Source of the DNA: Sarcophilus harrisii
Taxonomy: Eukaryota; Chordata; Mammalia; Dasyuromorphia; Dasyuridae
Assembly: GCF_902635505.1 (NCBI RefSeq)
Contig: NC_045428.1
Coordinates: forward strand, 226,874,107-226,938,106
DNA: 64,000 nt
Reading direction: 5' to 3'
Shown here: in pieces, positions 50,030-61,729 of the stretch
Layout: every line of letters starts with the position of its first letter
Numbering within the stretch: the first letter of the stretch is position 1
Program-made: the position numbers and the translations under genes
The notes under the pieces: model-generated
What the model was told of the DNA's origin: nothing
Databases searched by the model: none
Seen by the model: only the letters and a program-made list of their open reading frames with translations

Positions 50030-51590
50030 TTCCCTTAGTATGTCAAAAAAGCCAGTTTGTTCTCTAAAGTTTAGGAAAGTATGATTAATTGGGTTCATCC
50101 AAATTTATTAGAACTCTGAATCTGATTCCTGGAATAGGATAAGTAGAATTCCAGATATCTGCAAAAAGAAGATTGTAGTAGAACATCAGGATTTCTAGGG
50201 CCATGAGATCATAAATTTCAGAGTTAGAAGGAATCTCAGAACTCACCTAATCTAACCCTCTCATTATATCTTAGGATAACCCTTAGCTCAAAGCCTTTCT
50301 TCATATTTCTCTTTTCATTGGTGGGATATTGATTATTCAATGCTACATCTATGTGAGAAGCAGAATTGTCCAGAGCTTGGGAAAAGAAAAAGTCTGGTCT
50401 TCTGGCATCTAGCTTCAAGAGAGATTCAAGATATGCAGTTCCATATTCTCTTCAGAGAAATATCTCTGAAGGAAGAGAAATGCTTCAAACAGAAGCTGAC
50501 TCTGGGAAAAAAAGGAACCAACACATTTGTTTATTGAAGCTGAAAGAAAGAAAATGATCTGTTTTTTCTCAAGCTTGGAGCATCTAGCAAACAATCTCCA
50601 ATGAGAACTCTTATGCAAGTGAATTTTGAATCTCTGGCTAGTTAACATAATTCTAATGGAAACTTGGGATCAAACAATCAACAAGTACTTATTAAAAACA
50701 TACTTTTAGTTATGTGTTGGGAAAACAAGAACAAACATGAAATGGGCTGTCTTCAAGGAGCTTTTGTTTTATCTTAAGCATCATTCTCCCAGACCTCCAC
50801 CTCCCAGTGTCCCAGAAAGATACCTAGGATGATGGAGTGGGATGATAGAAGAGATCATTTATAGTCAGCTAAAGTGTCAATAGTAACCTCTTGAGGTGGC
50901 TTATTGGGATGGGACAGATGGAGAATGGAGGGAAAGGAATGTACATCTTTGAGGTTTGTTCTCAGTCAATCAGGAATCCCCTTTTTAGTATTGCAAATGC
51001 CTAGGAATTATCTATCTTGATCTACAGCCGCTTGGTTTTGAGCCTTACAGTAACTGGGAACATAATTGTCAGCATCTAATTAAAGGGATTCCTCAAAAGT
51101 CACTCACTATCTGATTACTGGGGCATCATCACATCAGTGATTGGAGCCGGGCCACGGGATATCTCTGGAAAGGCTTGTAAATACTACAGAATGCTTCAAT
51201 TATGTCTCTCCTCTTGATTCCTTTGGGGAAACTTCCATGTCACAGGTGCTCTGAGAACTACACAGCAGTTACTCCAGGGAAAATGGATGAAAGGATTGAG
51301 CAAGTCATTACAAATTATCAACAATAGAGAGCAGCACTGTACCATTTTTTTTCCTAAGGAAAAAGCTTACTCATAAAGGTGACAATGCAGGAACACTGAC
51401 AGAAGCAGGAAACATCATTCCACAGCTTAATTTGCTTCTGATTTATTCATCTTAGTCTGATTTACTTAACTCTACTTAGTTTCAGAAGCTCTTATCTGAA
51501 ATATTCCTTCAGGACTATATCTTTAGCTATAGGTAGGAGAAATATATATACAGCAAATTGGTTCTCTCCCTCTCTCCCCTCTCCATCTGT
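50030..51590. other. Mostly unassigned intergenic DNA
   Basis: A MIR-like antisense trace at 50205-50270 ('cagagttagaaggaatctca') and an L2-like antisense trace at about 50675-50770. No exon was recognised, including nothing like LYG1. Confidence 0.4.
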
Positions 51591-51595
51591 CTCAT

Positions 51596-51683
51596 TCCTT
51601 CCTTCCTTCCTTCCTTCCTTCCTTCCTTCCTTCGGTATTCCTTTCTTCCTTCCTTCTTTCCTTCTTTCCTTCCTTCCTTCCTT
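51596..51683. repeat. (TTCC)n microsatellite
   Basis: Two blocks of CCTT repeats separated by 'ggtattcctttc'. The lysine/arginine/glutamate-rich frames on the minus strand here are repeat translations. Confidence 0.95.
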
Positions 51684-52134
51684 TTCTCTGTCCAATTTTT
51701 ACTTGCAAACCTCTTCAACATTTCTAGCAAGTGTTCATTCTACTCTATTTTAATATCTCCAGTAAGGAAGAGAGGGAGGCTGGGATAGTGGTGGTAGTAG
51801 TAATAAATGGACTACTTCTTGAGCATTTCCATTCCATTTTTAGGTAGCACTAATTGTTAGGTAGATTTCTTTGTTTTTTGTTCGTTTGTGTTTACATTGC
51901 TTGGTTTTCTTCCTTTTAGGCCAAGTTCTTCTTCCATATGATGATTCTTCAAATAATTGAAAACAACTATTATGTCCTCCATTTCTCTTCTCCTGATTAA
52001 CTATCTCCATTTACTTAGATGAGTAGTCACAAAACTTTAAATTAGAACAGAGAGCCAAACCTCATTTTGAATGTTAGGAATTTTCCTAACTGTAATCTCT
52101 AAGCTGTTGTGAATAATATAGATTTAAAAAAAAC

Positions 52135-52262
52135 CTGTATCAAATTGCTTGCCTGCTCAATTAAAAAGGAGGGGAGGGAGAAAATATGGAACTCAAAATT
52201 TAAAAAGAGGTTAAAAATTTTTACATGCATTTGGAATAAAAAAATTAAAAATTTTAAAACAT
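52135..52262 (+). mobile_element. L1 tail fragment, sense
   Basis: 'ctcaattaaaaaggagggga' and 'gggagaaaatatggaactca' then an A/T-rich end, resembling the last part of an L1 3' UTR. Confidence 0.5.
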
Positions 52263-52367
52263 ACTGAATATGCTATATAGTGAATACTATACTTATTATA
52301 CTAATCTTTTTCCTCACTTACTAATATTTTATTTTTCCAATTACATGTAAAGATAGTTTTCAACATT

Positions 52368-52511
52368 GTTTTTTTTTTTTTTTTTGCTGAGGCAATTACT
52401 TGCCCAGGGTCACACAGCTAGGAAGTGTTAAGTGTCTAAGATCAAATTTGAACTCAGGTTCTCCTGACTTTAGGACTGGTGCTCTATCCACTGCACCACC
52501 TAGCTGTCCCT
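52368..52511 (-). repeat. Marsupial CORE-SINE, antisense, nested in L1
   Basis: T run, 'gcccagggtcacacagctag', 'gaactcaggttctcctgact' and 'tgcaccacctagctgtccc'. The L1 host sequence TCAACATT occurs on both sides. Confidence 0.9.
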
Positions 52512-52600
52512 CAACATTTATTTTTATAAGATTTTGAGTTCCAAATTTTCCTCTCTCTTTTTCTTCCCTTTGCCATCTCCAAGTTAGCAAACAATGTTGA

Positions 52601-53041
52601 TGTGAATTCTGTCTCCCTATCTTTGGTGTATGTGGGAGAGAGGGGAACCTGGGTTGGAAAAACTCTAAATCTCAATCCCTCCTGACCTTTGGAAGCAACC
52701 CTATCTTCCTATTCATAGGGGAAACTCCCATAATAATCTCCACCTACAATTCAATTGGAGATCTTGGTCTGGGGCATAATTACCACTTATTATTGATTAG
52801 TCCCTCAAATTCATCTGGAGATCACTCCCTAGCTCTGGTCTATAGAAACCTAATATAATCAAAGGGTGTTGTATCTAAACCTTTGCTAATTCCTACCTGG
52901 AAGAACCCACTGGGTAATTTCTCAGTGTAAAATAAGCCCATTTTCTTGCCAAAAACTGCTTGCTGATCAGGACTGTGAATTCTTTTGCAAAAACTTATGA
53001 CACTGAACTGGGGACCCCATTGTTGTTAGGGATTTCTCACA
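52601..53041 (+). mobile_element. LTR-like element with TGTGA...TCACA ends (fossil)
   Basis: About 441 bp beginning TGTGAATTCTGTCTCCC and ending GGGATTTCTCACA, so it has perfect 5-bp inverted ends of the TG...CA type. It has no open frame of note. AACAATGT lies just outside on each side (52590-52597 and 53047-53054). Orientation and family are uncertain; it would be a solo LTR. Confidence 0.5.
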
Positions 53042-53054
53042 CCTCCAACAATGT

Positions 53055-53324
53055 GCTTCACAGGTTAATTGTACACTATTTCAAAATCTGATTCTTCTTG
53101 TGCAGCAAAACAACTCTATGGACACATATACATATATTGTATTTAAAATTTTTAACATGTATTGGTCTACCTGCCATCTGGGTGAGGGGGTGGGAGAAAG
53201 GAGGGGAAAAATTGGAACAAAAGGTTTTGCAATTGTCAATGCTGAAAAATTACCCATGCATATATCTTGTAAATAAAAAGCTATAATTTTTTTAAAAAGG
53301 AAAAAAAAAAGACCAAAAAAACGC
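53055..53324 (+). mobile_element. L1 3' UTR, sense, 5'-truncated
   Basis: 'gcttcacaggttaattgtac', 'cttcttgtgcagcaaaacaa', 'ggggaaaaattggaacaaaa' and 'tgtaaataaaaagctataat' then an impure A tail. ACAATGT flanks it at 53048-53054 and 53325-53331. Confidence 0.88.
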
Positions 53325-53554
53325 ACAATGTAATACAGGTTATACATGTATAATCATGTTAAGCCTATTTCCATATTAGTCAGGTTGTAAAAGAAGAATT
53401 GGAACAAAAGAGGGAAACTATAAGAAAGAAAAAAAACAAAAAAACATGAAAATATTATATTTTAATCTGCTTCAGACTTCATAGTTCTTTCTCTGGATGT
53501 GGATAACATTTTCCATTATGAGCCTTTTGGAATTGTCTTACATCTAAGTTAAGG

Positions 53555-53933
53555 TGTGGGTTAGTGACCCAAATTAAAGATCAGAGACTCTCAAAGTAGA
53601 AAAAAAAAAAAGACAAAAAAGGGATTTGTTAAGGAAAGAAAGGGCAACTCCTAACAGACAAAGTATCAGTCAAGGAGGGCAAAGAACAAACCGTAAAATA
53701 CAAGATTATATAGACAAGAAGCCCTCCCCAGCTTTTGCAAAACACAAGATTAAATAGCCTGAAAGCAGAAGCTCCTCACCCTTCCCCAGCCTAACCTTTT
53801 CTACTCTAGTTTGGGAGAGTCCAGGCTAACATTTTAATTGTGGAAATCTAATCCAGAAAGAAGAGAATAAAAAAAGAGGTACTTAAGTGTTAATTAAGAG
53901 GTGGTGGGAAACAGGAGGGGATAAACACCTGCA
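53555..53933 (-). mobile_element. Possible LTR, antisense (fossil)
   Basis: On the minus strand it would begin TGCAGGTGTTTATCC and end CACTAACCCACA, TG...CA ends 379 bp apart. The 5' end resembles that of the LTR-like block at 14647-15172 (TGCAGG...). No flanking duplication seen. DNA to about 54290 may be related internal sequence. Confidence 0.35.
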
Positions 53934-54289
53934 ACTTTTTTTAGCTATAGCTAAATTGTCCTAGCAGCTGCTTTGGACCTTCTGCCAAGAGTGAGTTTAA
54001 GGAAACCTGTTATATGGGTAGCAGTTGGTGGAGGCTGGAACCACTTGAGCTGATCAGGCCAGTATTTCTCAATTGAATGAGAATTTAGAATTTCAAAAAG
54101 ATCAGTGGGAATTGATTTGCCCTTGAATAGTGTTGCTTCTCTCATCCTGAGATGGATGGGCTCTCTCTCTAGACTTCTTGGAGCCTAGGAGATCCTGATC
54201 TGTCAGATCAAAAAGGGGACACAATTTCAGAGTAGTAATTTTAAAGAGAACACAGTTTCATTAACGGAAACAGTTTCCCTCCCCTTCAG

Positions 54290-54830
54290 TTTGATTCATT
54301 TGTCTCACCCTCTAAAGGTAATCCAGTTACAAATCCAAATTATGTCAAGCTCCTGAGACCCACCCTCACTGAAATCCTAGTCATGTCCCTGAGGTTAAAT
54401 TTTCCCTATAAAACCTACTTGTGGGCCATCCCACAGCTGCTATCTTTTTTTGAATCAGCCTGCCACAGCACTCTGCCTTGTGGTGTCTTTTCCCTTCCCC
54501 ATGCTATGTGATATCTCCCCTAACTCCACTATGCTTCCCAACTTCACTTCTCCTTTATAGCTAATTCCTAACTAACTAATCCCTTTCTGGATTTAACCTG
54601 CCATCTAAGGGCATGTCCCAACCTCATTGGGTGCTCCCTTTAATTGTGAGTTCTACTGAGGAACTTGTCTTTCATATGCTCTTCCACTCTGTTTCATACT
54701 TACCATACCTGGTGCCTATTATATCCCCTCATTTTGTCTGTAATTTATTTGCCTTAAGAAAGCTACCTTTTGTCAAAGAGGTGGCTGCCATCATTTGGTG
54801 ACAAACTCCACATCATAGATCACATCAGTT
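54290..54830 (+). mobile_element. LTR-like or other repeat with a TATA box (fossil, unassigned)
   Basis: C/T-rich block with CCCTATAAAACC at about 54408-54419, followed by 'gaatcagcctgccacagcac' and 'gggtgctccctttaattgtg'. The promoter-like layout and composition suggest an LTR, but no termini were found. Confidence 0.3.
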
Positions 54831-54834
54831 TGGA

Positions 54835-56225
54835 TTTTTTGTTTTGTCTTGTTTTTCTGTTTTTGTTTTGTTTTTTAGCATTCCACTTCATCTTCAGATC
54901 ATTCTTTCTTTTGTGTTCTGAACCATACTATGCTTTTATATTCATATTTCATTAACTAATGTTGCTTCCATCCTTTGTGGGTGTCTTAAAAAAATCTAAC
55001 TTAGTTGGAGAGATCCCTGTATATCTACATTTTAGAAAATTTCCTTTTTTCCATTTCATCAAAGCTATTTCTTTTTGTATCTTCAGGACTTTATTTATGA
55101 GAGGTTCCTATTTGTCTCATGCTGAGAGTTTCCCATAGCTCCTTGGCTGATTTCCCTAGCAGTATTTTAGTCCATGAACTCCTACTTATTTTGAATTAAA
55201 AAAAAAAAACAAAAAAAAACGTTCTTTGTTCCATGTCTTATTAATTGGTAGGCATTTCAAGTGGAAAAACTTGAGTAATGAAGGATGGATATATGCAGAA
55301 TATATGCAGAAGAGATCCGAACAGTTAGAACCTGATTGTAGAGAACCTCAAGGGAAGAAGTTTATTTTTTATTCATTAGGTATTGAGTAACTATTGATGT
55401 TTTAGAGCATTGATGTCAGTGCCCAACTCAAATAGAAACATGGTCACATATTGATTTGTAAAACTATAAATTAACGTTATCAAAGTTGTAATGTATTTTT
55501 ATTTATTTTGTTAAACATTTCCCAATTATATTTTAAACTGATTCCTGCTGCATTGGGAATTTTGCTGGTTCACGAAGCTGCCAATCTTGTTTGACACTTC
55601 TGATTTCACAGGAGTAAAAGGATGTAGGGGAAAAGAACTGTTTAAAAAAAAAAAGGTATCCATGTTTTTAAAAAGTTAATTTGGCAGCAATGTTTAGGAT
55701 AAATTGAAGAAGAAATAAGGCAATTGAAATTGTCCAAATGAGAGTTAATAAGAACTTTAAGTAGGGTGATTGGTAGTTTTGGGAATGAAAGAAGATATGT
55801 GAGAAAGATCATGGGTGCAGAATTGGCAAGATTGTGGAAAACAAGGTCAAACTCTGGGACTAAAAGATTTAAACAGAAGCCCACTGGAATAGTTGGAAAG
55901 GCATTTCTTTTTTCTGCTACCAGCAGAGGGCAGCAGAAACCTTGCTGGGGATAAATCCATGATTAGGGTGGAAAGAACCTAAATATCCAAATTCTGATTG
56001 CCCTTGATTTAAATAAAGTTAGAAGAGCACAGATACTAATCCAAAATAACCCTGGAGAAAAACAGGAAAATCCAAAGCTTTAACAAGGTGGACCTGAGAC
56101 AAAAATAGAAATGAGTGCCAAAAGTCCAAAAGTAGATAGTAGAGAAGGGAAAACAAAGACCACAATAAAATGAAGTAAATCAGAGGCAAATTGAATATTT
56201 GCAGGGAAGCGGTAGGATCACTAGT
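54835..56225. other. Mostly unassigned; antisense L2 trace
   Basis: About 55675-55850 ('ttaggataaattgaagaaga', 'gggtgattggtagttttggg') resembles the antisense L2 ORF2. 55440-55600 looks like an old interspersed repeat I cannot name. No exon. Confidence 0.35.
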
Positions 56226-56234
56226 CTCTTTGTT

Positions 56235-56645
56235 TTCCCCACTCTCTTTGTTTTTCAATAGTATTTTATTTTTCCCAATACCATAAAGATAGTTTTCAAT
56301 ATTCTTTTTTTGTAAGATTTTATATTCCAGTTTTTATTCACCTCCCCACTCCCCAAGACAGCAAGCAATCTGATACAGGCTAAATATGTACAATCTTTTA
56401 AAACATATTTCCTTATTTGTTATGTTGTAATCATGAAAAATTAGACTAAAAGGGTAAAAATTTCGAGAAGGAAAAAACAAAGAAAGGTGAAAATATTATG
56501 TATTGATTCACATTCAGTCTCCCTAATTCTTTCTGGATGTGGATGGCATTATCCATCCCAAATCTAGTCTAATTGACTTAAATCATTCCATTGCTGAGAA
56601 AAGCCAAGTCCATCACAATTGATCACATAATTTTGCTGTCATCTC
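56235..56645 (-). mobile_element. L1 3' UTR, antisense
   Basis: 'ataccataaagatagttttc', 'gacagcaagcaatctgatac', 'gatttcacattcagtctcc'-like text and 'cattccattgctgagaaaag' in antisense order. Confidence 0.8.
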
Positions 56646-56724
56646 TTTGAGTTTTAAAAGTCTGTTTGCTCTTTTGTTGGCTCTGGATAAGTGGATGGGA
56701 CTTGATAGGATATGAAGGACAGAA

Positions 56725-57075
56725 AGAAGGCCAGATTTGAACTCATGAAGATGAATTTTGCTGATTCCAAGCCTGGTGTTCTCTCTACTGTGCCACCTAG
56801 TTGCCCACTGTAAAGATTATAATCATTGTAAAGTGTTTATCAGGGTTACAGCCACATGGTAAGCACTATATAAATGCTAGCTATTATTTTCTCGTTTGAT
56901 CTTCAAATCAACTCTGAAAGGTAGGTGTTGTTATTATTCCATTTAATAGATGAGAAAACTAAAGCTGAGAAAACTTAAATGCTTTACATAGAGTAAATAT
57001 CTGAATTAGGATTTAAATCCAGGTCTGACTTCGGGTTCTGAGTACATACTATGTCATCTATCTGTCTTTATCTAT
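56725..57075 (-). repeat. CORE-SINE fragment followed by a MIR, antisense
   Basis: SINE head 56728-56808 ('gatttgaactcatgaagatg', 'ctctactgtgccacctagtt'). MIR about 56835-57060 ('ccacatggtaagcactatat', 'ttaatagatgagaaaactaa', 'aatccaggtctgacttcggg'). Confidence 0.75.
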
Positions 57076-57079
57076 ATTG

Positions 57080-57160
57080 TCTATTGCCTTTTTAGAGTGA
57101 TGGTTTCTAGGAAATAGTTAATTATAGTGATGATTTCTAGGATATAGTTAAATAATCATG
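57080..57160. repeat. Imperfect 31-bp tandem duplication
   Basis: 'gtgatggtttctaggaaata' and 'gtgatgatttctaggatata' begin two adjacent units, each followed by 'gttaa'. Confidence 0.7.
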
Positions 57161-57164
57161 AGCA

Positions 57165-57320
57165 AATTCAAGATAAGATATTAATGAGTGATATTGACTT
57201 ATAGGTTACTTTCTTTATGTTTTGTTTCACTTCTTATGAACAATGGGTATCATAATTGCTTGCCTTCTGAATGGGTGAAAGAAGAATTTGGAACCAAAAA
57301 TGAAATTAAGTAAAAAGTAT
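57165..57320 (+). mobile_element. L1 tail fragment, sense
   Basis: 'cataattgcttgccttctga', 'atgggtgaaagaagaatttg' and 'gaaccaaaaatgaaattaag' resemble an old L1 3' UTR end. Confidence 0.45.
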
Positions 57321-57324
57321 ATTT

Positions 57325-58890
57325 TTTTTCAGATTACAAATTTGCTGCCTTTTTTTTTTTTAAACAGTGGTTGGGATTTCTTAATGCCCTATGCCAAAGT
57401 AGATCTGATGTAAATATTTGTCCAGTCTCTATGGAGAGGGTATTTTGTTTGGCCAAGCTTTTCATTGCCTGTTAACTAACACCATAGAAGTGATTATCTC
57501 TCTACTTCCTATCCTCCTCTTTATATTTCCAAGCTTTTTGAGTGCCTCAGCTTTTCCAAGTCTGCTCTTCAGCTTATAGAACTGCCTCATATTGTGACAA
57601 TCAGAAATAGGGTCCCTAATTTATAATAAAGCAGGAAAATTTGAAGGAGTCAAACAAATAAGTGAGGAAAACATTCCATATTTATGACTCTTCTGATAGG
57701 AAGGACTAATGCCCCACTGTCCCATTGATGATTTTTTTTATCCATTAACATTTTTTATGTGTGCCACATTGGAAAGCAGATAATAAAAGGAAAGTTAAAT
57801 TTTGACTGAAATTGTTATATCAAGATCTGCAGCCAAGGGAGACAGCTAGGGAAGGGGGGTAGAGGCTATTTGGAATGCTTTCATAGCTGAATGTCGTTTT
57901 CCCATCGTGAAATAGAATCAACTTTCAGAAGTTGTTGTGCGGATCATATTTGATAATATTTGATTTGAAAGTGCCTCATACATGTTGGATACTTAACAAA
58001 TACTTATTTCCTTCCTTTCTTCCTTCCTTTGTTGGGGAATGGAATGACAGAGAGCCCTCAGAAGGAAGGGTCACCAGTAAGAAACAGGGGGGTAATGAAC
58101 AATCATATAAATAACCAAAAAAAATTAACAACAAATGAATGAATAGGTAAATAAATAAATAGAGGGAATACCTTAGACCACATTCATCATTGTAAATTCA
58201 CTTTGTAGGTCTTCAAATAAATTTATTCTAGTTGTCCCTCTCAGAGAATCTCTGCTTCTCTGACACATCTTAGTCACTGTTACTATGTGGTGTTCTTAAA
58301 TAACTTACAAATAGCCTTCCCTTCTGGGCTATTCCAAGTAAGTTGTCATAATGAAGCTCAATGAACTGAGGCTGCTGCTGTGGACTGTTTCACACTATCA
58401 AAACATTGCCTTATTCAGAAGCCTCCACTGTTTAAGTCCAGGGTCCTGAACTTCTGTGGTTTGAGGCAGATGCATTAACAAGAGATGAAGTCATTCAGTA
58501 ATCAGCAAAGTGGAAAGGAAAAAAAAAATTGGCCATAGCATCCTCCCAGCTGAAGAGAGATGAATGGGATTCCCTGCAGTAGTTAAAAATAAACTCCCAC
58601 AAGCCTCTCTCACCTCTTCACCCTTTTCCCTGAGGATGCTGAAATGGGCACTGCCTGATAGAATGCTAATTCTGGACTCAGGTCACATCACTATCCTGAC
58701 CTCCCATGGGGCAATGCCAGGAGTGCAGCCCAGGAATATGTCTTAGGCATTTCTAACACTGTTAAGTTTGTGTTTCAATTTAATAAATAAAAATAATTCA
58801 TAAATTATTCATATTCAAAATTATTCATAAAACTATAAAAATTCATTAAGAAAACCATTCAAAATAGAAATAAAATGTTTAAATATTAGT
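57325..58890. other. Unassigned intergenic DNA
   Basis: Short CTTCC-rich text near 58010-58030. A plus-strand frame at 58564-58746 has no known motif. No exon recognised. Confidence 0.35.
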
Positions 58891-58892
58891 AA

Positions 58893-58960
58893 GCCAGACA
58901 ATAAGCATGTATTAAACCCCTAGTGTGTGCCAGGTAGTTTGTTAAATGCTGAATGTTCAT
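58893..58960 (-). mobile_element. L2 3' end, antisense, short
   Basis: 'caataagcatgtattaaacc' and 'cctagtgtgtgccaggtagt' match an antisense L2 3' end. Confidence 0.6.
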
Positions 58961-58964
58961 TGTT

Positions 58965-59615
58965 TTATTTTTAATGATTGAACTTCTCTTTAAGTTACAA
59001 AAGGATAAGTGAATGGGAATAAATGGATAAAAAAAATCTTGCCAGGCTTAGAGAGAGTAGCTGAAAAGTTATATTTTATGGGTAGGATTAAGTTATTATT
59101 CTTGAATTGTTAATTAATTATATTGTTGTTCAATATTGTTTATAATTTTTTAAAAAGAAAATCTTAGGTACCTGGAGATTGTACACCCCAGATCCCTCAT
59201 TCTGATTCTCATCTCCAGTCGGGATGTGTTTGTGCATGAAGCCCCCAGTGTGAGGATGCTGACAAAGCCTAGCCTATGGAGACCCATTGCCTCCAATCAG
59301 CTTTGTCCCTAGGGCTTTCCGTGGCACTTTTAATGAACACCCAGGATTACTCTGTCACAACAGAGACTGTCCTGGTCTCAGGAGAGAAAGGTGCTTACTG
59401 AGGTCTGGGGTTATGATACAGCCATACATTCTATGACCTGTCTTCATGCTATCTTACCAATCATCTAAGAGGTCACACCTGAGACTCCACTATCATCCCA
59501 AATTGCTCTACTCCCAAGATTTTAAAATCTGAAATTTTCCTTTTTAATCACAATCTCCTGTCCCTATGGTTTTTCAACCATCATATTCCTTTCAAATCTG
59601 TTCTTTGCTCTTAGG
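58965..59615. other. Unassigned; GC-richer island at 59160-59520
   Basis: Sequence from about 59160 to 59520 is less AT-rich than its surroundings and matches no repeat I know. No long open frame or splice-bounded exon was seen. Confidence 0.35.
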
Positions 59616-59624
59616 CAAAAAAGG

Positions 59625-59895
59625 AAGGGGAAAGGTATGGCCATTTGTATAATGCCTACTATGTGCCAGTTAATGTGTTAAGCATTTTTTATAAATATTA
59701 TCTCATTTGATACTTATAACAACCCTATGAAATAGGTGCTATGGTTATTCTTATTTTACAATTGAGAAAACTGAGACAAACAGAAATTAAGTGGCTTGCC
59801 TAGGCTCAAACTGTTAGTAAATGCTTGAGGTTGGAAATTGAATTCAGATCTTCCTAATTCCAGGCCTCAAGTGCTTAACTCATTTTATCACCAAC
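59625..59895 (-). repeat. MIR element, antisense, nearly full length
   Basis: 'gcctactatgtgccagttaa', 'tattatctcatttgatactt', 'caattgagaaaactgagaca' and 'gatcttcctaattccaggcc' in order. Confidence 0.85.
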
Positions 59896-60544
59896 TCTCT
59901 CCTAACCTACAATCTCTTGACCCCTCCAGTTTTTCTGTTCTATTCTCATTTTATTACATGTACATACAATTTCAACCATTTTAAAGATTTACTTTCCTCT
60001 ACTCTTGAATCCTTCAACTCAATAAATAGGCCTCTTTGTGAGCCTGGGAAGGTTGTGGGAGGAGGGAATGCTATTGAATCCTTAGGGAGCATTCTGTCAC
60101 AGTTACAATTTTGTATTATGTCTTCCTATTAGTACTGTTGACAAAGGACATAAAATCTATCCTAGACTCTAGCACAAGATTCACTAAATTATTTGGTAAG
60201 ACTTAAGAATAGGTAGAAGAATTTTTAAAATAAAATACTATCATCTACTTATTTTTTTTTTATTTCTTTAAAAAGTAATCTATGTGAAATTATGTATTTT
60301 ATTTTCTTTCTAATGTTTTCAATTCACTGAAAGCCAATAACTTTGGAAGAGATAGTGAGACTGAGAACCTTGTACAATTTAAATCATCCCATAATGTCAT
60401 TCTTCTCTTCCAAAATTTAAGATGAACAATAACATTATCTCCAGCTTCTAGACAGTAATTACCTTCCCCTTCTGACCTCACTAATTTTTTTTGCATCTGT
60501 CTAATATATTCATCATGTAATATTGTTTATAATTATCTGTATTT

Positions 60545-60665
60545 GTGTCTTATCTTCTTACTAGGCTGTAAGTTCCATGTGGCAGCATCTAAGTTTTAAC
60601 TAAGTTTTGTATCTCTCCCAGTTGCTAACACATAGTAGATACTGAATGAGTATCTACTCATCTGC
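60545..60665 (+). mobile_element. L2 3' end, sense
   Basis: 'ctaggctgtaagttccatgt', 'tttgtatctctcccagttgc' and 'taacacatagtagatactga'. Confidence 0.65.
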
Positions 60666-60854
60666 TCAAAAGAGCAACCCACATTATTCTTGCTTTTTAT
60701 AACTTTTCCTTTAAATTTCCATTGTGTGATTGATGCTAATATGCACGTAATTAATTTTCTATTAATTTAAGTTCCATGATTGATAGTTTTTGTACTTAAG
60801 GAAGAAAAATTTCAGACACTTTGCAGAGCTGCTATTTCTACATCAAGTGGGAAA

Positions 60855-61065
60855 TAGGATCATAGGATCACAAATCAAGAATCTGAAGGTACTTTAGAAG
60901 CCATTTTGTCCAACTTTGTTTTAGAAAGGAGGAACCTGAGACCATGCCCATTGTTAAGTGACTCATTCATAGTCATATCCATGGTATTAGAAATGAGATT
61001 TGAACCCAAGTCCTTTGAATCCAGGATTCTCTCCACTATACCATTCATTGGAGCTTCCAATGATG
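60855..61065 (-). repeat. MIR-type SINE, antisense
   Basis: 'ggatcacaaatcaagaatct', 'gaaaggaggaacctgagacc' and 'gatttgaacccaagtccttt' ending 'ctctccactataccatt'. Confidence 0.75.
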
Positions 61066-61228
61066 AAAATGCTTCATAGGTCGAAGCCTGAATGACCTCC
61101 TTTTGTCCACTTGTCCCTCTACATAGCCAGCAGCCCAGGGAGGGAACTCTTGTCGGGCCATCAGAGGGTATTTGCTGTACTCAGAAAGGATACTCCTTTT
61201 TGAAAGGTCAGTTTTTATCAAAGAAACT

Positions 61229-61387
61229 AGTTTGTTTTTGTTTTTGTTTTTTGCTCTGGCAATTGTGGTTAAATGACTTGCCCAGAGTCACACAACTAGA
61301 AATGTTAAGTCTCTGAGACCAGATTTGAACTCAGGTTCTTCTGACTTCAGGGCTGGTGGTCTAACCAATGGGCCACCTAGCTGCCCC
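61229..61387 (-). repeat. Marsupial CORE-SINE, antisense
   Basis: (TTTTTG)n tail, 'aatgacttgcccagagtcac', 'gaactcaggttcttctgact' and 'gccacctagctgcccc'. Confidence 0.92.
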
Positions 61388-61537
61388 AATTAATTTTTTT
61401 CAATGAAAAAAAATCTATTTTCATCTTCTAGAACTTAGTTTTCCTATATCAGTTCTTAGTTTCCTCTTGACATACTCTTTCCTGCTTTTAAGATCGTAGG
61501 AGACTGACCACTGGCCTTTCTCTTCCATTTAGAAAGG

Positions 61538-61725
61538 CAGCACAGTACAGTGGAAAGCATGTTAGATTTGGAGTTCAAAGCAAGTTTGAATCCTAGCTCT
61601 GCTATTTATTCCTGTAAAACCTTAATTTCTCTGGAACTTCATTTCTATGGATCTCAGTTTCATCTGTAAAGGAGGTGTATTAGGGGAACTCTGAAGTCTC
61701 TTCTAGTTTTAAATTAAAAGTTTCT
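61538..61725 (+). repeat. MIR-type SINE, sense
   Basis: 'gcagcacagtacagtggaaa', 'gaatcctagctctgctattt' and 'gatctcagtttcatctgtaa' in order. Confidence 0.75.
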
Positions 61726-61729
61726 TTTT

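Larger units (their letters stand above)
52325..53560 (-). mobile_element. L1 3' UTR, antisense, hosting three later insertions
   Basis: Pieces at 52325-52367, 52512-52590 and 53332-53556 read in order as one antisense L1 tail ('acatgtaaagatagttttca', 'ataagattttgagttccaaa', 'taatacaggttatacatgta', 'ctttctctggatgtggataa'). A SINE, an LTR-like block and a sense L1 tail separate them. Confidence 0.8.

Noticed and set aside
51492-51788. Lys/Arg/Glu-rich and Ser/Phe/Leu-rich frames
   Set aside because: Direct translations of the (TTCC)n repeat.
55642-55954. Open frames on both strands near 55.7 kb
   Set aside because: The region resembles antisense L2 ORF2 and the frames carry no known motif.
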